Origin: Accumulibacter sp.
GTDB lineage: Bacteria > Pseudomonadota > Gammaproteobacteria > Burkholderiales > Rhodocyclaceae
NCBI GenBank assembly: GCA_024235695.1
Contig: JACKLX010000007.1
Location: forward strand, 103,876-167,875
Direction of reading: 5' to 3'
DNA length: 64,000 bases
The notes beneath the pieces are model-generated. The model was not told where the DNA came from, searched no databases, and saw nothing but the letters and a program-made list of their open reading frames with translations. This document shows, piece by piece, positions 37,720 through 47,147 of this stretch. The translations under genes were made by a program, and so were the position numbers. The stretch's first letter is position 1; each line of letters starts with the position of its first letter.

Positions 37720-38154
37720 TTATTCAGCCACACTGCCGCCCGCGGCTTCGATCGCCGCCCTGGCACCCGCCGTCGCTCCGACTCCCTTGAGGACGACCTT
37801 TCGCTTGATCTCGCCCGACAGCACGACCTTCGCCGACAGCACCTGCTGTGGCACCAGACCGGCCTGTCGCAGCGTCGCCAGGTCGATCTCATCGACCGGC
37901 AGGCGAGCAATTTCCGACAAGCGCACCGCGACATTGCGTGCGCCGGTCAACGACTTGAAGCCCCGTTTCGGCAAGCGACGCTGCAAAGGCATCTGACCGC
38001 CCTCGAAGCCGACCTTGTGAAAGCCCCCTGCACGCGATTTCTGACCCTTGTGCCCGCGTCCGCAGGTCTTGCCGAAGCCCGAGCCGACACCGCGGCCGAC
38101 GCGCTTCCTGTCGGACCGCGCACCGTCGCCCGCTTGAACCGTATTGAGTTCCAT
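37720..38154 (-). CDS. rplO: 50S ribosomal protein L15
   Basis: A 144-residue L15 with a glycine/basic N-terminal extension ([26 protein letters not shown]) that threads into 23S rRNA, and a globular C-terminus with [22 protein letters not shown]. Start ATG at 38154 (MELNT); one base separates it from the rpmD stop. Confidence 0.97.
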   Translation of the reverse strand: MELNTVQAGDGARSDRKRVGRGVGSGFGKTCGRGHKGQKSRAGGFHKVGFEGGQMPLQRRLPKRGFKSLTGARNVAVRLSEIARLPVDEIDLATLRQAGLVPQQVLSAKVVLSGEIKRKVVLKGVGATAGARAAIEAAGGSVAE

Positions 38155-38155
38155 C

Positions 38156-38338
38156 TCAGCCCTCACACTTCAGGAGATAGGCGACCTTGTTGATCATCCC
38201 GCGCACTGCCGGGGTATCTTCAAGGGTCGAACTGCTATTCAGCCGACGAAGGCCAAGACCGCGGACCGTCGCGCGATGCGACTCCTTGGTACCGATCAGG
38301 CTCCTGACCAGTGTCACTTTAACTTTCTTCTCGGCCAT
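38156..38338 (-). CDS. rpmD: 50S ribosomal protein L30
   Basis: A 60-residue L30 ([31 protein letters not shown], ending [12 protein letters not shown]). The bacterial short form, encoded between rpsE (3 bp) and rplO. Confidence 0.97.
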   Translation of the reverse strand: MAEKKVKVTLVRSLIGTKESHRATVRGLGLRRLNSSSTLEDTPAVRGMINKVAYLLKCEG

Positions 38339-38341
38339 TTC

Positions 38342-38866
38342 TTACCCCTGGATCTCGGCAACCGTCTTGCCCCGCTTGGCGGCAATCTCCGCCGGCGTGG
38401 TCATCGAACGCAGACCGTTGATCGTCGCCCGGACAATGTTGTAGGGATTGGTAGACCCGTGCGCCTTGGCGACGACGTTGGTCATTCCGATCACGTCAAA
38501 GACCGCGCGCATGGCACCGCCGGCAATGATGCCGGTACCTTCGGGGGCCGGTTGCATCATCACCCTCGAGGCGCCGTGATGGCCGAAAACGGTATGCTGC
38601 AAGGTACCGTCCCTGAGGCTCACCTTGATCAGATTGCGCCGGGCTTCTTCCATCGCCTTCTGGACCGCCACCGGAACTTCACGCGACTTGCCCTTGCCCA
38701 TGCCGACGCGCCCGTCGCCGTCGCCAACGACGGTGAGTGCGGCAAAGCCGAGAATCCGACCCCCCTTGACCACCTTCGTGACGCGGTTGATCGAGATCAT
38801 CTTCTCGCGCATGCCATCATCGGGCTTGTCGGCTTGCTGAGGTTTTCTGCCTTGTGGTCTTGCCAT
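38342..38866 (-). CDS. rpsE: 30S ribosomal protein S5
   Basis: A 174-residue S5 important for decoding accuracy. The N-terminal RNA-binding domain has [42 protein letters not shown], the C-terminal part [20 protein letters not shown]. The spectinomycin-related loop around VVKGGR looks wild type. Confidence 0.98.
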   Translation of the reverse strand: MARPQGRKPQQADKPDDGMREKMISINRVTKVVKGGRILGFAALTVVGDGDGRVGMGKGKSREVPVAVQKAMEEARRNLIKVSLRDGTLQHTVFGHHGASRVMMQPAPEGTGIIAGGAMRAVFDVIGMTNVVAKAHGSTNPYNIVRATINGLRSMTTPAEIAAKRGKTVAEIQG

Positions 38867-38893
38867 TGATTACTCCAATTCTTTGCGGTCGGG

Positions 38894-39253
38894 TCAGAAC
38901 TTGAGACCAGCTTCACGCGCGGCTTCCGCCAGCGCCTTGATCCGTCCGTGATACTGAAAGCCCGAGCGGTCAAAGGCGACCTGTTCGATGCCGGCCTTTC
39001 TTGCGCGTTCGGCAACCAGCTGGCCGATCGCCTTCGCCGCGCCGATATCGCCACCACCCTTCGGCAAGCTCTTGCGCACCTCGAGTTCGAGCGACGAAGC
39101 GGCCGCCAGGACCTTGGCCCCGCAGGCAGAAATCACCTGTGCGTAGATGTGGCAATTGCTGCGGTGCACCGACAGGCGCACCGTCTTCAGTTCGGCAATC
39201 TTGGCCCGGGTCTTGCGGGCCCTGCGCAAACGCGCCTGTTTCTTGTCAATCAT
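38894..39253 (-). CDS. rplR: 50S ribosomal protein L18
   Basis: A 119-residue 5S rRNA-binding protein: basic lead [19 protein letters not shown], core [16 protein letters not shown] and end [26 protein letters not shown]. Start at 39253; the frame is open upstream to 39319 but that part overlaps rplF in another frame. Confidence 0.97.
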   Translation of the reverse strand: MIDKKQARLRRARKTRAKIAELKTVRLSVHRSNCHIYAQVISACGAKVLAAASSLELEVRKSLPKGGGDIGAAKAIGQLVAERARKAGIEQVAFDRSGFQYHGRIKALAEAAREAGLKF

Positions 39254-39263
39254 CTCAGCACCC

Positions 39264-39800
39264 TTACTTTTTCTTCTTCGTTTCCTTGACCACGACGACT
39301 TCGTCGACGTAGCGCACACCCTTGCCCTTGTACGGCTCGGGCGGACGATAGGCGCGAACCTCGGCCGCCACCTGGCCGACCAGTTGCCGGTCGACCCCCT
39401 TGATGACGATCTCGGTCTGGGTCGCTGTCGTCGCGGTGATCCCCTGCGGCAACTTGTAGGCTATCGGATGAGAAAAGCCGAGCGTCAGGTTAAGCGTGTC
39501 ACCCTGCGCCTGCGCACGGTAGCCGACGCCGATCAGGCTCAGCTTGCGCTCGAAACCCGCGCTCACCCCGGTCACCATGTTGGCCACGACGGCACGCACC
39601 GTTCCGGCAAGTGCGTCGGCCTGCGGCACACCCGGCGCGGGCGTGCAGAGCAAGCTGCCGTCCTGCAACTTGACGCCGACCGCCGGATTCCCGGCAAACT
39701 GGAGGGCGCCAAGCGGGCCCTTCACCGAGATACCATCAGCCGAGATATCCACCGCAACACCCTGCGGCAGAACGATTGGTTTCTTTGCAACGCGCGACAT
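39264..39800 (-). CDS. rplF: 50S ribosomal protein L6
   Basis: A 178-residue L6 with two related domains, near the factor-binding site. Marks: [19 protein letters not shown] at the start and [29 protein letters not shown] in the second domain, the Gly/Lys RNA-contact loop. Nine bases downstream of rpsH. Confidence 0.98.
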   Translation of the reverse strand: MSRVAKKPIVLPQGVAVDISADGISVKGPLGALQFAGNPAVGVKLQDGSLLCTPAPGVPQADALAGTVRAVVANMVTGVSAGFERKLSLIGVGYRAQAQGDTLNLTLGFSHPIAYKLPQGITATTATQTEIVIKGVDRQLVGQVAAEVRAYRPPEPYKGKGVRYVDEVVVVKETKKKK

Positions 39801-39809
39801 GGCTACCCC

Positions 39810-40205
39810 TTACGCGACGACGCACAGCACTTCGCCGCCAACATGGCTGGCGCGAGCCTTGCGGTCAGTCATGACACCCTTCGGCGTCGATACAATCGCC
39901 ACCCCGAGACCGTTCATCACCGGTGGAATGTTGTCAGCGCCCCGGTAGATTCGCAGGCCTGGCCGGGATACGCGGTCGATCCGCTCGATCACCGGACGGC
40001 CAGCGTAATACTTCAAGCCAATCTCGAGGATCGGCTTGCCATTGTTCGGAGCAACTCCGAAGTCCTCCACATAGCCCTCGTCCTTGAGCACCTGGGCGAT
40101 GGCAATCTTGACTTTCGAAGACGGCATGGCGACCGACGCCTTGCTTGCCATCTGGGCATTTCGGATGCGGGTCAGCATGTCGCTGATCGGATCGCTCATA
40201 CTCAT
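39810..40205 (-). CDS. rpsH: 30S ribosomal protein S8
   Basis: A 131-residue S8, a primary 16S rRNA binder and in E. coli the translational repressor of the spc operon. It starts [20 protein letters not shown]; the C-terminal signature is [21 protein letters not shown] second ATG two codons in (40199) is possible. Confidence 0.98.
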   Translation of the reverse strand: MSMSDPISDMLTRIRNAQMASKASVAMPSSKVKIAIAQVLKDEGYVEDFGVAPNNGKPILEIGLKYYAGRPVIERIDRVSRPGLRIYRGADNIPPVMNGLGVAIVSTPKGVMTDRKARASHVGGEVLCVVA

Positions 40206-40220
40206 TTCGTTCTCTCCTGC

Positions 40221-40526
40221 CTACCAGCTAGCCTTGATCATTCCCGGGACTTCGCCTTGCATTACGAATTCGCGCAGCTTGCCACGACCGAGACCAAACT
40301 TGCGGAACACACCACGCGGCCGACCGGTCAACAAGCACCGGTTACGGAGCCTGACCGGACTCGAATTGCGCGGTAGCGCCTGAATCTTCAGCCGCGCCTC
40401 GAAGCGATCCTCGACGGACAGGCTCTGGTCGTTCACCACCGCCACCAGTTCGGCGCGCTTTTTGGCATACTTTTCAACCAACTTGCGCCGCTTTTCACCG
40501 CGGTTGATCACTGAGAGTTTTGCCAT
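40221..40526 (-). CDS. rpsN: 30S ribosomal protein S14, zinc-free long form
   Basis: A 101-residue S14 ([20 protein letters not shown], then [22 protein letters not shown] and [17 protein letters not shown]). It lacks the CXXC pairs of the short zinc form, as usual for Proteobacteria. Confidence 0.98.
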   Translation of the reverse strand: MAKLSVINRGEKRRKLVEKYAKKRAELVAVVNDQSLSVEDRFEARLKIQALPRNSSPVRLRNRCLLTGRPRGVFRKFGLGRGKLREFVMQGEVPGMIKASW

Positions 40527-40532
40527 TTGGTG

Positions 40533-41072
40533 TCAGTTCCTGAAGGGAAATTTGAACGCGCCAAGCAAGGCACGCGCCTCATCATCGGTCTTGGCCGTCG
40601 TCGTGACGCTGACGTTCATGCCGCGTAGTGCGTCGATCTTGTCGTACTCGATCTCCGGGAAGATGATCTGCTCCTTGAGACCCATGTTGTAGTTGCCGCG
40701 GCCATCGAAACCTTTCCCGGAAATACCGCGAAAGTCGCGCACACGAGGCAGGGCAACAGTGACCAGGCGATCGATGAACTCGAACATCCGCGGGCCGCGC
40801 AAGGTGACCATGCAACCGATCGGGTAGCCGGTACGAATCTTGAAGCCGGCGATCGACTTGCGCGCCTTGGTGATCACCGGCTTCTGGGCGGCTATCCTGG
40901 TCAGATCGCCAATCGCGTTCTCAAGCACCTTCTTGTCGGCGACTGCTTCGCCGACGCCCATGTTGAGCGTGACCTTGGTGATCCGCGGAACCTCCATCCT
41001 CGACTTGTAGCCGAATTTCTTGGTCAGCTCCGCCACCACCGTGGTCTTGTAGTATTCCAATAACCGTGCCAT
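40533..41072 (-). CDS. rplE: 50S ribosomal protein L5
   Basis: A 179-residue 5S rRNA-binding protein: [42 protein letters not shown], then [34 protein letters not shown] and the end [12 protein letters not shown]. Six bases before rpsN. Confidence 0.98.
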   Translation of the reverse strand: MARLLEYYKTTVVAELTKKFGYKSRMEVPRITKVTLNMGVGEAVADKKVLENAIGDLTRIAAQKPVITKARKSIAGFKIRTGYPIGCMVTLRGPRMFEFIDRLVTVALPRVRDFRGISGKGFDGRGNYNMGLKEQIIFPEIEYDKIDALRGMNVSVTTTAKTDDEARALLGAFKFPFRN

Positions 41073-41081
41073 GACTATTCC

Positions 41082-41399
41082 TTAGCTTCCGAGAACTTCG
41101 CCGTTGGACTTGAAGAAACGCACCTTGACGCCATCTTCAAGGGTCTTGAAGCCAACGCGGTCAGCCTTCTTCGTCGCCGGGTTGTAGAGCGAGACGTTGG
41201 ATACGTGCAGCGGCATTTCCTTATCGACGATGCCGCTGACGACGCCCTTGACCGGATTCGGCTTGACGTGCTTCTTGACGCGATTGACGCCCTCGACGAC
41301 GACATGCTCGGCACCCGAGCGGCGCAGAACGACGCCGCGCTTGCCCTTGTCTTTTCCGGCGATAACGATCACGTCGTCACCTTTACGAATCTTTTCCAT
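41082..41399 (-). CDS. rplX: 50S ribosomal protein L24
   Basis: A 105-residue assembly-initiating L24 with the KOW motif [20 protein letters not shown] and the loop [14 protein letters not shown]. Eight bases after rplN. Confidence 0.98.
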   Translation of the reverse strand: MEKIRKGDDVIVIAGKDKGKRGVVLRRSGAEHVVVEGVNRVKKHVKPNPVKGVVSGIVDKEMPLHVSNVSLYNPATKKADRVGFKTLEDGVKVRFFKSNGEVLGS

Positions 41400-41407
41400 G
41401 AGCGTCC

Positions 41408-41776
41408 TTACAGCACTTCCGGCGCCAGAGACACGATCTTCATGAACCGGTCGCCACGCAGCTCGCGCGTCACCGGCCCAAAGATACGGGTGCCAATCGG
41501 CTCCATCTTGTTATTCAACAGCACCGCGGCGTTGTGGTCGAATCTGACCAGCGATCCGTCCATGCGACGAACGCCCTTGGCCGTGCGGACCACCACGGCG
41601 CTGTAAACATCACCCTTCTTGACGCGCCCACGCGGCGCCGAGTCCTTGATGGTGACCTTGATAATGTCGCCGACGCCCGCGTAGCGTCGCTTCGAGCCGC
41701 CGAGCACCTTGATGCACATCACCGAGCGCGCGCCAGTGTTGTCGGCAACGTCGAGAACCGTCTGTACTTGAATCAT
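41408..41776 (-). CDS. rplN: 50S ribosomal protein L14
   Basis: A 122-residue L14: [44 protein letters not shown] and the end [12 protein letters not shown]. It is the first gene after the 130-bp gap that holds a strong promoter, so it likely heads the spc operon as in E. coli. Confidence 0.98.
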   Translation of the reverse strand: MIQVQTVLDVADNTGARSVMCIKVLGGSKRRYAGVGDIIKVTIKDSAPRGRVKKGDVYSAVVVRTAKGVRRMDGSLVRFDHNAAVLLNNKMEPIGTRIFGPVTRELRGDRFMKIVSLAPEVL

Positions 41777-41875
41777 CTGTCACTCCAACTTGTCCCGCAG
41801 CGGCGGTCAGTCTTGGAACCCGTAAGGGTAGAAACGCTCGCCGTGTGGAATCGGTCGAGCGCGGGGAAACGCGGC

Positions 41876-41903
41876 ATTATATCCGCTTGCGGGAATAACG
41901 CAA
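41876..41903 (-). promoter_or_regulatory. spc operon promoter upstream of rplN
   Basis: On the minus strand, TTGCGT (41898-41903), a 16-base spacer and a perfect TATAAT (41876-41881), about 100 bases before rplN. It is embedded in a perfect 8-bp inverted repeat (cgcttgcg / cgcaagcg, 41884-41906). The position matches the E. coli spc promoter between rpsQ and rplN. Confidence 0.72.
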
Positions 41904-41906
41904 GCG

Positions 41907-42173
41907 CTAGATGGCCACCGCGCGTTGCAGCAGTCTGGTGACGACCCAGGTCTTGGTCTTCGACAGCGGGCGCGACTCCTGGATTTCAACCAGGTCACCC
42001 GCTTTCGCGTCGTTGCTTTCGTCATGGGCGTGATACTTGCTCGAGCGGACCATGATCTTGTCGTAAATCGCGTGCTTGACACGACGCTCGACCATCACCG
42101 TCACGGTCTTTTCCATCCGGTCGCTGACGACACGACCGACCAGAGTACGTTTGCTGCCTGTGGTCTCGCTCAT
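41907..42173 (-). CDS. rpsQ: 30S ribosomal protein S17
   Basis: An 88-residue OB-fold S17 ([46 protein letters not shown]). Its ATG overlaps the rpmC stop as ATGA. It ends the S10 operon before the 130-bp promoter gap. Confidence 0.98.
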   Translation of the reverse strand: MSETTGSKRTLVGRVVSDRMEKTVTVMVERRVKHAIYDKIMVRSSKYHAHDESNDAKAGDLVEIQESRPLSKTKTWVVTRLLQRAVAI

Positions 42174-42364
42174 TGTTGCACTGCCTTTTCACGAAGAAGC
42201 GTGCGCACGCGCGCGATCTGTCGGCGCACCTTGCCAATCTGACTGTTGTTGGACAATTGCTGCGTCGCAAGCTGCATCCGCAGGCCAAACTGCGCCTTCA
42301 GCAGATCAAGCAATTCCTTGTTCAGCTCGTCGACGGACTTAGCTCTGAGTTCACTGACTTTCAT
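42170..42364 (-). CDS. rpmC: 50S ribosomal protein L29
   Basis: A 64-residue two-helix protein at the tunnel exit ([36 protein letters not shown], ending [11 protein letters not shown]). Start is the ATG at 42364, two bases past the rplP stop; an in-frame TTG at 42370 is unlikely. Confidence 0.97.
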   Translation of the reverse strand: MKVSELRAKSVDELNKELLDLLKAQFGLRMQLATQQLSNNSQIGKVRRQIARVRTLLREKAVQQ

Positions 42365-42366
42365 GA

Positions 42367-42780
42367 TCAACCCACCATGCGCGTAACGAATGCCGTCGGG
42401 ATCGGCAGTTTGGCAGCGGCCAGCGCGAACGCTTCACGCGCCAGCCCTTCGTTCACACCGTCCATCTCGTAGAGAACCTTGCCGGGCTTGATCTCGGCGA
42501 CGTAGTATTCCGGGTTGCCTTTGCCGCTCCCCATCCGCACCTCGGCGGGCTTCTTGGAAATCGGCTTGTCCGGGAAGATCCGGATCCAGATTCTGCCGCC
42601 ACGCTTGATGTGCCGGGTCATGGCCCGGCGTGCGGCTTCGATCTGACGCGCTGTCAGGCGACCACGGCCGATGGCCTTGAGGCCATATTCGCCGAAGCTG
42701 ACCTTGGCACCGCGTGTCGCCAGGCCGGTATTGCGGCCCTTCTGCTCCTTGCGGTACTTTCTTCTAGTTGGCTGAAGCAT
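42367..42780 (-). CDS. rplP: 50S ribosomal protein L16
   Basis: A 137-residue L16 near the A-site tRNA elbow: [49 protein letters not shown] and [10 protein letters not shown] at the end. Its start lies inside the last 17 bases of rpsC. Confidence 0.98.
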   Translation of the reverse strand: MLQPTRRKYRKEQKGRNTGLATRGAKVSFGEYGLKAIGRGRLTARQIEAARRAMTRHIKRGGRIWIRIFPDKPISKKPAEVRMGSGKGNPEYYVAEIKPGKVLYEMDGVNEGLAREAFALAAAKLPIPTAFVTRMVG

Positions 42781-43633
42781 CTGTGGTTCCTGCCTTTCTT
42801 ACACGTTTCACCGGCGCCTTCGCCTCCGGAGCTGCCCCGTCTACCGCCCTGGCAGCATCATCCCTGGCAGCGTCTTCCAGACCTTCGGGTCTGGCCCTCG
42901 CCGCCCGCACCCGATCGGGCGCTTCACCCGCGCGAGGCGCGCGACGCGGCTTGCGGAGTTGCTCGTCAGCCGCCCCTTCCGGAGAAGCGACTACCTGATC
43001 GTGGCGATTGACGATTTCGCCCTTGAAAACCCACACCTTGACGCCGATCAGGCCATAGGTGGTCAACGCCTTCGACGTCGCATAGTCGATATCGGCGCGC
43101 AGCGTGTGCAGCGGTACCCGGCCCTCCCGATACCATTCACGGCGAGCAATCTCGGCACCGTTGAGGCGACCCGAACTCATGATCTTGATACCCTGGGCGC
43201 CAAGCCGCATGGCGTTCTGCATGGCTCGCTTCATGGCCCGGCGGAACATGATCCGCTTCTCAAGCTGTTGGGTGATCGAATCGGCGATCAACTGCGCATC
43301 GACTTCGGGCTTGCGGATCTCTTCGATGCTGACATGCACCGGAACGCCCATGATCTTCTGCAAGGCGGCACGCAACTGATCTATTTCCTCGCCCTTCTTG
43401 CCGATAACCACTCCCGGGCGAGCCGAGAAGATCGTCACCCGCGCGTTCTTGGCCGGACGCTCGATCAGAACGCGCCCGACGGAAGCATGCTTCAGCTTCT
43501 TTTTCAGGTACTCGCGGACCGCGATGTCTTCGTTGAGCATGCCGGAGAAGTTTTTCTTGTTGGCATACCAGCGCGACGACCAATCACGCGTAACCGACAG
43601 CCGGAACCCAGCAGGATGTATCTTTTGTCCCAT
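42764..43633 (-). CDS. rpsC: 30S ribosomal protein S3 with long C-terminal tail
   Basis: A 289-residue S3, part of the mRNA entry site with helicase-like function. The KH domain is [20 protein letters not shown] and the core [24 protein letters not shown]. After about residue 215 comes a low-complexity Arg/Ala/Asp tail of some 70 residues ([20 protein letters not shown] and similar), longer than in E. coli (233 residues) but in line with the extended S3 of many Betaproteobacteria. The tail overlaps the rplP start. Confidence 0.97.
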   Translation of the reverse strand: MGQKIHPAGFRLSVTRDWSSRWYANKKNFSGMLNEDIAVREYLKKKLKHASVGRVLIERPAKNARVTIFSARPGVVIGKKGEEIDQLRAALQKIMGVPVHVSIEEIRKPEVDAQLIADSITQQLEKRIMFRRAMKRAMQNAMRLGAQGIKIMSSGRLNGAEIARREWYREGRVPLHTLRADIDYATSKALTTYGLIGVKVWVFKGEIVNRHDQVVASPEGAADEQLRKPRRAPRAGEAPDRVRAARARPEGLEDAARDDAARAVDGAAPEAKAPVKRVRKAGTTDASAN

Positions 43634-43642
43634 TCTTATTCC

Positions 43643-43978
43643 TCAGTTGCCGACGGTCAGAAAAACGTGACAGGTCGGCTTGACGATCCGGTTGCCGCGG
43701 CCCTTCGCTCTTGCCGTGAAGCGCTTGAGCACCATCCCCTTCTCGACACAGATCGCCTTGACTTTCAGCTCGTCGATATCGGCGCCATCGTTGTGCTCGG
43801 CGTTGGCAATCGCCGACTCGAGCACCTTCTTGATGATCGTCGCACCCTTCTTCGGGCTGAACGCCAGGATGCTGAGCGCCTTGTCCACCGGCAGGCCGCG
43901 GATCTGGTCCGCCACCAGGCGGCCCTTCTGGCTCGACAAGCGCACGCCGCGCAAAACAGCACGAGTTTCCATATTCAT
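43643..43978 (-). CDS. rplV: 50S ribosomal protein L22
   Basis: A 111-residue L22 lining the exit tunnel. [26 protein letters not shown] and the beta-hairpin [18 protein letters not shown] are typical. Two ATGs compete, 43978 and 43972; GAGG fits the first, AAAGGA the second. Confidence 0.98.
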   Translation of the reverse strand: MNMETRAVLRGVRLSSQKGRLVADQIRGLPVDKALSILAFSPKKGATIIKKVLESAIANAEHNDGADIDELKVKAICVEKGMVLKRFTARAKGRGNRIVKPTCHVFLTVGN

Positions 43979-43982
43979 TCCT

Positions 43983-44258
43983 TTACCTCTTCGCCTTCTT
44001 GCCGGCGGTATGGCCCTTGAAGGTGCGGGTCAGCGAAAACTCGCCGAGTTTGTGGCCAACCATGTTCTCGGTGACGTACACCGGAACGTGCTGCTTGCCG
44101 TTGTGAACAGCGATTGTCAAACCGACGAAATCCGGCAACACGGTCGACCGGCGCGACCAGGTCTTGATCGGCCGCTTGTCGCCCGTCGCGCGCACGGCGT
44201 CTACTTTCTTGATCAGATGGGCATCAGCAAACGGGCCCTTTTTAACGGAACGTCCCAT
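43983..44258 (-). CDS. rpsS: 30S ribosomal protein S19
   Basis: A 91-residue S19 of the 30S head: [44 protein letters not shown] and [20 protein letters not shown]. It lies 13 bp after rplB. Confidence 0.98.
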   Translation of the reverse strand: MGRSVKKGPFADAHLIKKVDAVRATGDKRPIKTWSRRSTVLPDFVGLTIAVHNGKQHVPVYVTENMVGHKLGEFSLTRTFKGHTAGKKAKR

Positions 44259-44271
44259 GGTTCTCTATCCC

Positions 44272-45102
44272 CTAGCGTTTCTTGCTGCGGCGCTGCACGA
44301 TCATCGAAGTCGTGCGCTTGTTGCGACGAGTGCGATAACCCTTGGTCTTGGTTCCCCAGGGGCTGACCGGGTGCATACCCGATGCCGTCTTTCCTTCGCC
44401 GCCGCCGTGCGGATGGTCGATCGGGTTCATGGCCACGCCACGAACGGTCGGGCGAACACCGCGCCAGCGGTTTGCGCCGGCCTTGCCGATCGAGCGCAAA
44501 CTGTGCTCTTCGTTGCCGACTTCGCCAATCGTTGCCCGGCACTCGACGTGCACTCGCCGGATCTCGCCCGAACGCAGCCGCAGTTGCGCGTGCACACCCT
44601 CGCGCGCCAGCAACTGCACCGACGTCCCCGCCGAGCGCGCCAACTGCGCCCCCTTGCCAGGAACCATTTCGACGCAATGGATCGTCGTACCGACCGGGAT
44701 GTTGCGGATCGGCAGCGCATTGCCCACCTTGATCGGCGCCTCGGACCCGCTGAACAGCTGCTGACCGACGACCAGACCCCGCGGCGCAATGATGTAGCGA
44801 CGCTCGCCATCCGCATAACAGAGAAGGGCAATGTTGGCCGTTCGGTTGGGGTCGTATTCGAGACGCTCGACGGTAGCCGGAATGCCGTCCTTGCTGCGCT
44901 TGAAGTCGACGACGCGATAGTGCTGCTTGTGGCCGCCACCGTGATGTCGTGTCGTGATATGGCCGTTGTTGTTGCGACCAGCGCGCTTGGACTGCGGTTC
45001 GAGCAGCGAGGCCAGCGCGCCGCCCTTGTGCAGCGTGGGATTGACGACCTTGACAACGGCGCGGCGGCCCGGCGAGGTCGGCTTGACTTTGACGAGTGCC
45101 AT
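44272..45102 (-). CDS. rplB: 50S ribosomal protein L2
   Basis: A 276-residue L2 needed for peptidyl-transferase function. It has [21 protein letters not shown] at the start and the catalytic-region signature [20 protein letters not shown] with the conserved His. Its start overlaps the rplW stop as TGATG. Confidence 0.98.
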   Translation of the reverse strand: MALVKVKPTSPGRRAVVKVVNPTLHKGGALASLLEPQSKRAGRNNNGHITTRHHGGGHKQHYRVVDFKRSKDGIPATVERLEYDPNRTANIALLCYADGERRYIIAPRGLVVGQQLFSGSEAPIKVGNALPIRNIPVGTTIHCVEMVPGKGAQLARSAGTSVQLLAREGVHAQLRLRSGEIRRVHVECRATIGEVGNEEHSLRSIGKAGANRWRGVRPTVRGVAMNPIDHPHGGGEGKTASGMHPVSPWGTKTKGYRTRRNKRTTSMIVQRRSKKR

Positions 45103-45404
45103 CAGACGCCCCCTCCATCAACGAAGTTGATCTCCTGCCCCGCATTCAGGCACACGTAAGCCTTCTTCCAGCTCTTGCGGCGACCCATGACGCGGCCGAA
45201 TTTCTTGTGCTTGCCCTTGACATTGGCGATCTGTACGGATTTCACAGTGACCTTGAACAGCAACTCGACGGCCCCTTTCACCTCGGGCTTGGTCGCATCC
45301 GCGACGACGCGAAAGATGACCTGCTCGTGCTTGTCGGCGACAAAGGTCGCCTTCTCGGAGATCTGCGGGGCGAGCAATACCTGCATCAGACGTTCTTGGT
45401 TCAT
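45102..45404 (-). CDS. rplW: 50S ribosomal protein L23
   Basis: A 100-residue L23, docking site for trigger factor and SRP at the tunnel exit: [46 protein letters not shown] and a Lys/Arg loop. ATG at 45404 overlaps the rplD stop as ATGA; the frame is open upstream but non-coding. Confidence 0.98.
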   Translation of the reverse strand: MNQERLMQVLLAPQISEKATFVADKHEQVIFRVVADATKPEVKGAVELLFKVTVKSVQIANVKGKHKKFGRVMGRRKSWKKAYVCLNAGQEINFVDGGGV

Positions 45405-46021
45405 CCCAGGACCTCCTCGAACTTGGCCAGCGCACCGCGGGTGATCAGCACCTTGGGGAAACGAACCAGCGACACCGGGTCCGCCTGCCGCACTTCCACG
45501 ACCAACACATTGGGGAGATTGCGCGCCGCCAGGAAAACGTTCTCCTCCAGCTCGTCGGTAATCAGCAGCACCGACTCGTAACCCATACCCTTGATCTTGG
45601 CGGCAAAAAGCTTGGTCTTCGGCGCCTCGACCGAAAAGCCTTCGACCACCGCCAGACGATCCTCGCGGACCAGCTGCGAAAGAATCGCCGCCATGCCGGC
45701 ACGATACATCTTGCGGTTCAGTTTCTGACTGAAGTTCTCGTCGCTGGCGCTGGGGAAGACACGGCCACCGCCACGCCAGATCGGCGAAGACGACATGCCG
45801 GCGCGGGCACGACCGGTGCCCTTCTGGCGCCACGGCTTCTTGGTGGTATGGCGAACCTCGGAGCGATCCCGCTGCGCGCGATTGCCGCTACGCGCATTCG
45901 CCTGGTAGGCCACCAGGACCTGATGGACCAGCGCTTCGTTGTAGTCGCGGCCGAACAGCATGTCGGGTGCCTGCAGACGGCTGGCTTCCTGGCCCTGCTC
46001 ATTGATCAGCTTGAGTTCCAT
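45401..46021 (-). CDS. rplD: 50S ribosomal protein L4
   Basis: A 206-residue L4. Its extended loop ([33 protein letters not shown]) reaches the tunnel constriction and shows no obvious macrolide-resistance change. In E. coli L4 autoregulates the S10 operon by attenuation and translational control. It starts directly after the rplC stop. Confidence 0.98.
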   Translation of the reverse strand: MELKLINEQGQEASRLQAPDMLFGRDYNEALVHQVLVAYQANARSGNRAQRDRSEVRHTTKKPWRQKGTGRARAGMSSSPIWRGGGRVFPSASDENFSQKLNRKMYRAGMAAILSQLVREDRLAVVEGFSVEAPKTKLFAAKIKGMGYESVLLITDELEENVFLAARNLPNVLVVEVRQADPVSLVRFPKVLITRGALAKFEEVLG

Positions 46022-46666
46022 TTATGCCCCCGCCTTGACTGCAGGACGTACGACGACGTCCGACCCCTTGGAGCCCGGAACGGCGCCTTTGAGCAACAGC
46101 AGCTGGCGCTCCACATCGACGCGAACGATTTCGATATTCTGTTGCGTGCGCCGGACGGCACCGAGATGACCAGCCATCTTCTTGCCGGGAAAGACCCGCC
46201 CGGGATCCTGCGCCATGCCGGTCGACCCGAGTGCCTGATGCGACACCGAGTTGCCGTGCGAGGCACACTGCGACGAGAAATGGTAGCGCTTGACCGCGCC
46301 GGAGAAGCCCTTGCCGATGGTCTGGCCGGTGACATCGACCTTCTGGCCAACGGCAAATATCGTCACGGCGATCGGATCGCCGGCCTTCAAGGTGGCCAAC
46401 TCGTCAGCGGCGACCGAAAATTCCTTGAGGACGCGGCCCGCCTCAACGCCAGCCTTGGCGAGATGACCGGCGAGCGGCTTGTTCACGCGCGAGGGGCGCC
46501 GCTTGCCGAAAGCCAGCTGAACGACCGAGTAGCCGTCGCTTTCCTGCGTCTTGATCTGAGCGACGCGGTTATTCGACACGTCGAGCACCGTTACCGGGAC
46601 GCTTGCGCCGCCCTCGGTGAAGATGCGCGTCATGCCGACCTTGCGCCCAACAAGGCCTAGACTCAT
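46022..46666 (-). CDS. rplC: 50S ribosomal protein L3
   Basis: A 214-residue L3, an early assembly protein reaching the peptidyl-transferase centre: [27 protein letters not shown] at the start and [34 protein letters not shown] in the loop. A 114-bp gap with promoter-like and terminator-like signals separates it from rpsJ, unusual spacing inside the S10 operon. Confidence 0.98.
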   Translation of the reverse strand: MSLGLVGRKVGMTRIFTEGGASVPVTVLDVSNNRVAQIKTQESDGYSVVQLAFGKRRPSRVNKPLAGHLAKAGVEAGRVLKEFSVAADELATLKAGDPIAVTIFAVGQKVDVTGQTIGKGFSGAVKRYHFSSQCASHGNSVSHQALGSTGMAQDPGRVFPGKKMAGHLGAVRRTQQNIEIVRVDVERQLLLLKGAVPGSKGSDVVVRPAVKAGA

Positions 46667-46714
46667 GTTTATTCTCCTCTAACCGGCTACGATTGGCCGG
46701 CGAGCGCTGCTGAC

Positions 46715-46746
46715 AAAAACGGGCAGCGCCAACAAACGACTGCCCG
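46715..46746 (-). terminator. Terminator-like hairpin between rpsJ and rplC
   Basis: On the minus strand, cgggcag (46740-46746) pairs with ctgcccg (46720-46726) and is followed by five Ts (46715-46719). As rplC must still be transcribed, it probably acts as a partial terminator or attenuator. Confidence 0.55.
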
Positions 46747-46759
46747 ACCAAAGCCGGCG

Positions 46760-46789
46760 ATTATAGCCGCTATGAAGGTATTACTGCAA
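46760..46789 (-). promoter_or_regulatory. Candidate promoter for rplC and downstream S10 genes
   Basis: On the minus strand, TTGCAG (46784-46789, over the rpsJ stop), an 18-base spacer and a perfect TATAAT (46760-46765). It would give a transcript starting near 46753, just before the terminator-like hairpin. Confidence 0.55.
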
Positions 46790-47092
46790 CTTAATTTCGA
46801 CGTCCACACCCGCTGGCAGGTCGAGCTTCATCAGCGCATCGACGGTCTTGTCGGTCGGGTCGATGATGTCCATCAGGCGTAGGTGTGTGCGCATTTCAAA
46901 CTGGTCACGGGAGGTCTTGTCGACGTGCGGCGAACGAAGAACATCGAAACGCTGGATACGGGTGGGCAAGGGCACCGGACCACGAACAACGGCGCCGGTA
47001 CGCTTGGCGGTTTCAACGATCTCCTGGGCTGACTGATCGATCAGGCGATAGTCGAAAGCTTTCAGGCGGATCCGGATTTTCTGGCTTTGCAT
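46781..47092 (-). CDS. rpsJ: 30S ribosomal protein S10 / NusE
   Basis: A 103-residue S10, also the antitermination factor NusE that binds NusB and Nus[53 protein letters not shown] and [27 protein letters not shown]. Start ATG at 47092; the ATG at 47104 is in frame but less conserved. It follows tuf directly, joining the str and S10 operons. Confidence 0.98.
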   Translation of the reverse strand: MQSQKIRIRLKAFDYRLIDQSAQEIVETAKRTGAVVRGPVPLPTRIQRFDVLRSPHVDKTSRDQFEMRTHLRLMDIIDPTDKTVDALMKLDLPAGVDVEIKLQ

Positions 47093-47112
47093 GTCATATT
47101 CCAAAGAGCGAT

Positions 47113-47134
47113 GGGTGGCGCGGACGCGCCACCC
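47113..47134 (-). other. Perfect hairpin between tuf and rpsJ
   Basis: Arms gggtggcgcg and cgcgccaccc form a 9-10 bp stem with a tiny loop, 13 bp after the tuf stop. There is no proper T-run, so a pause, RNA-processing or mRNA-stability site is more likely than a terminator. Confidence 0.6.
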
Positions 47135-47147
47135 GAAGTTTGCCGAG

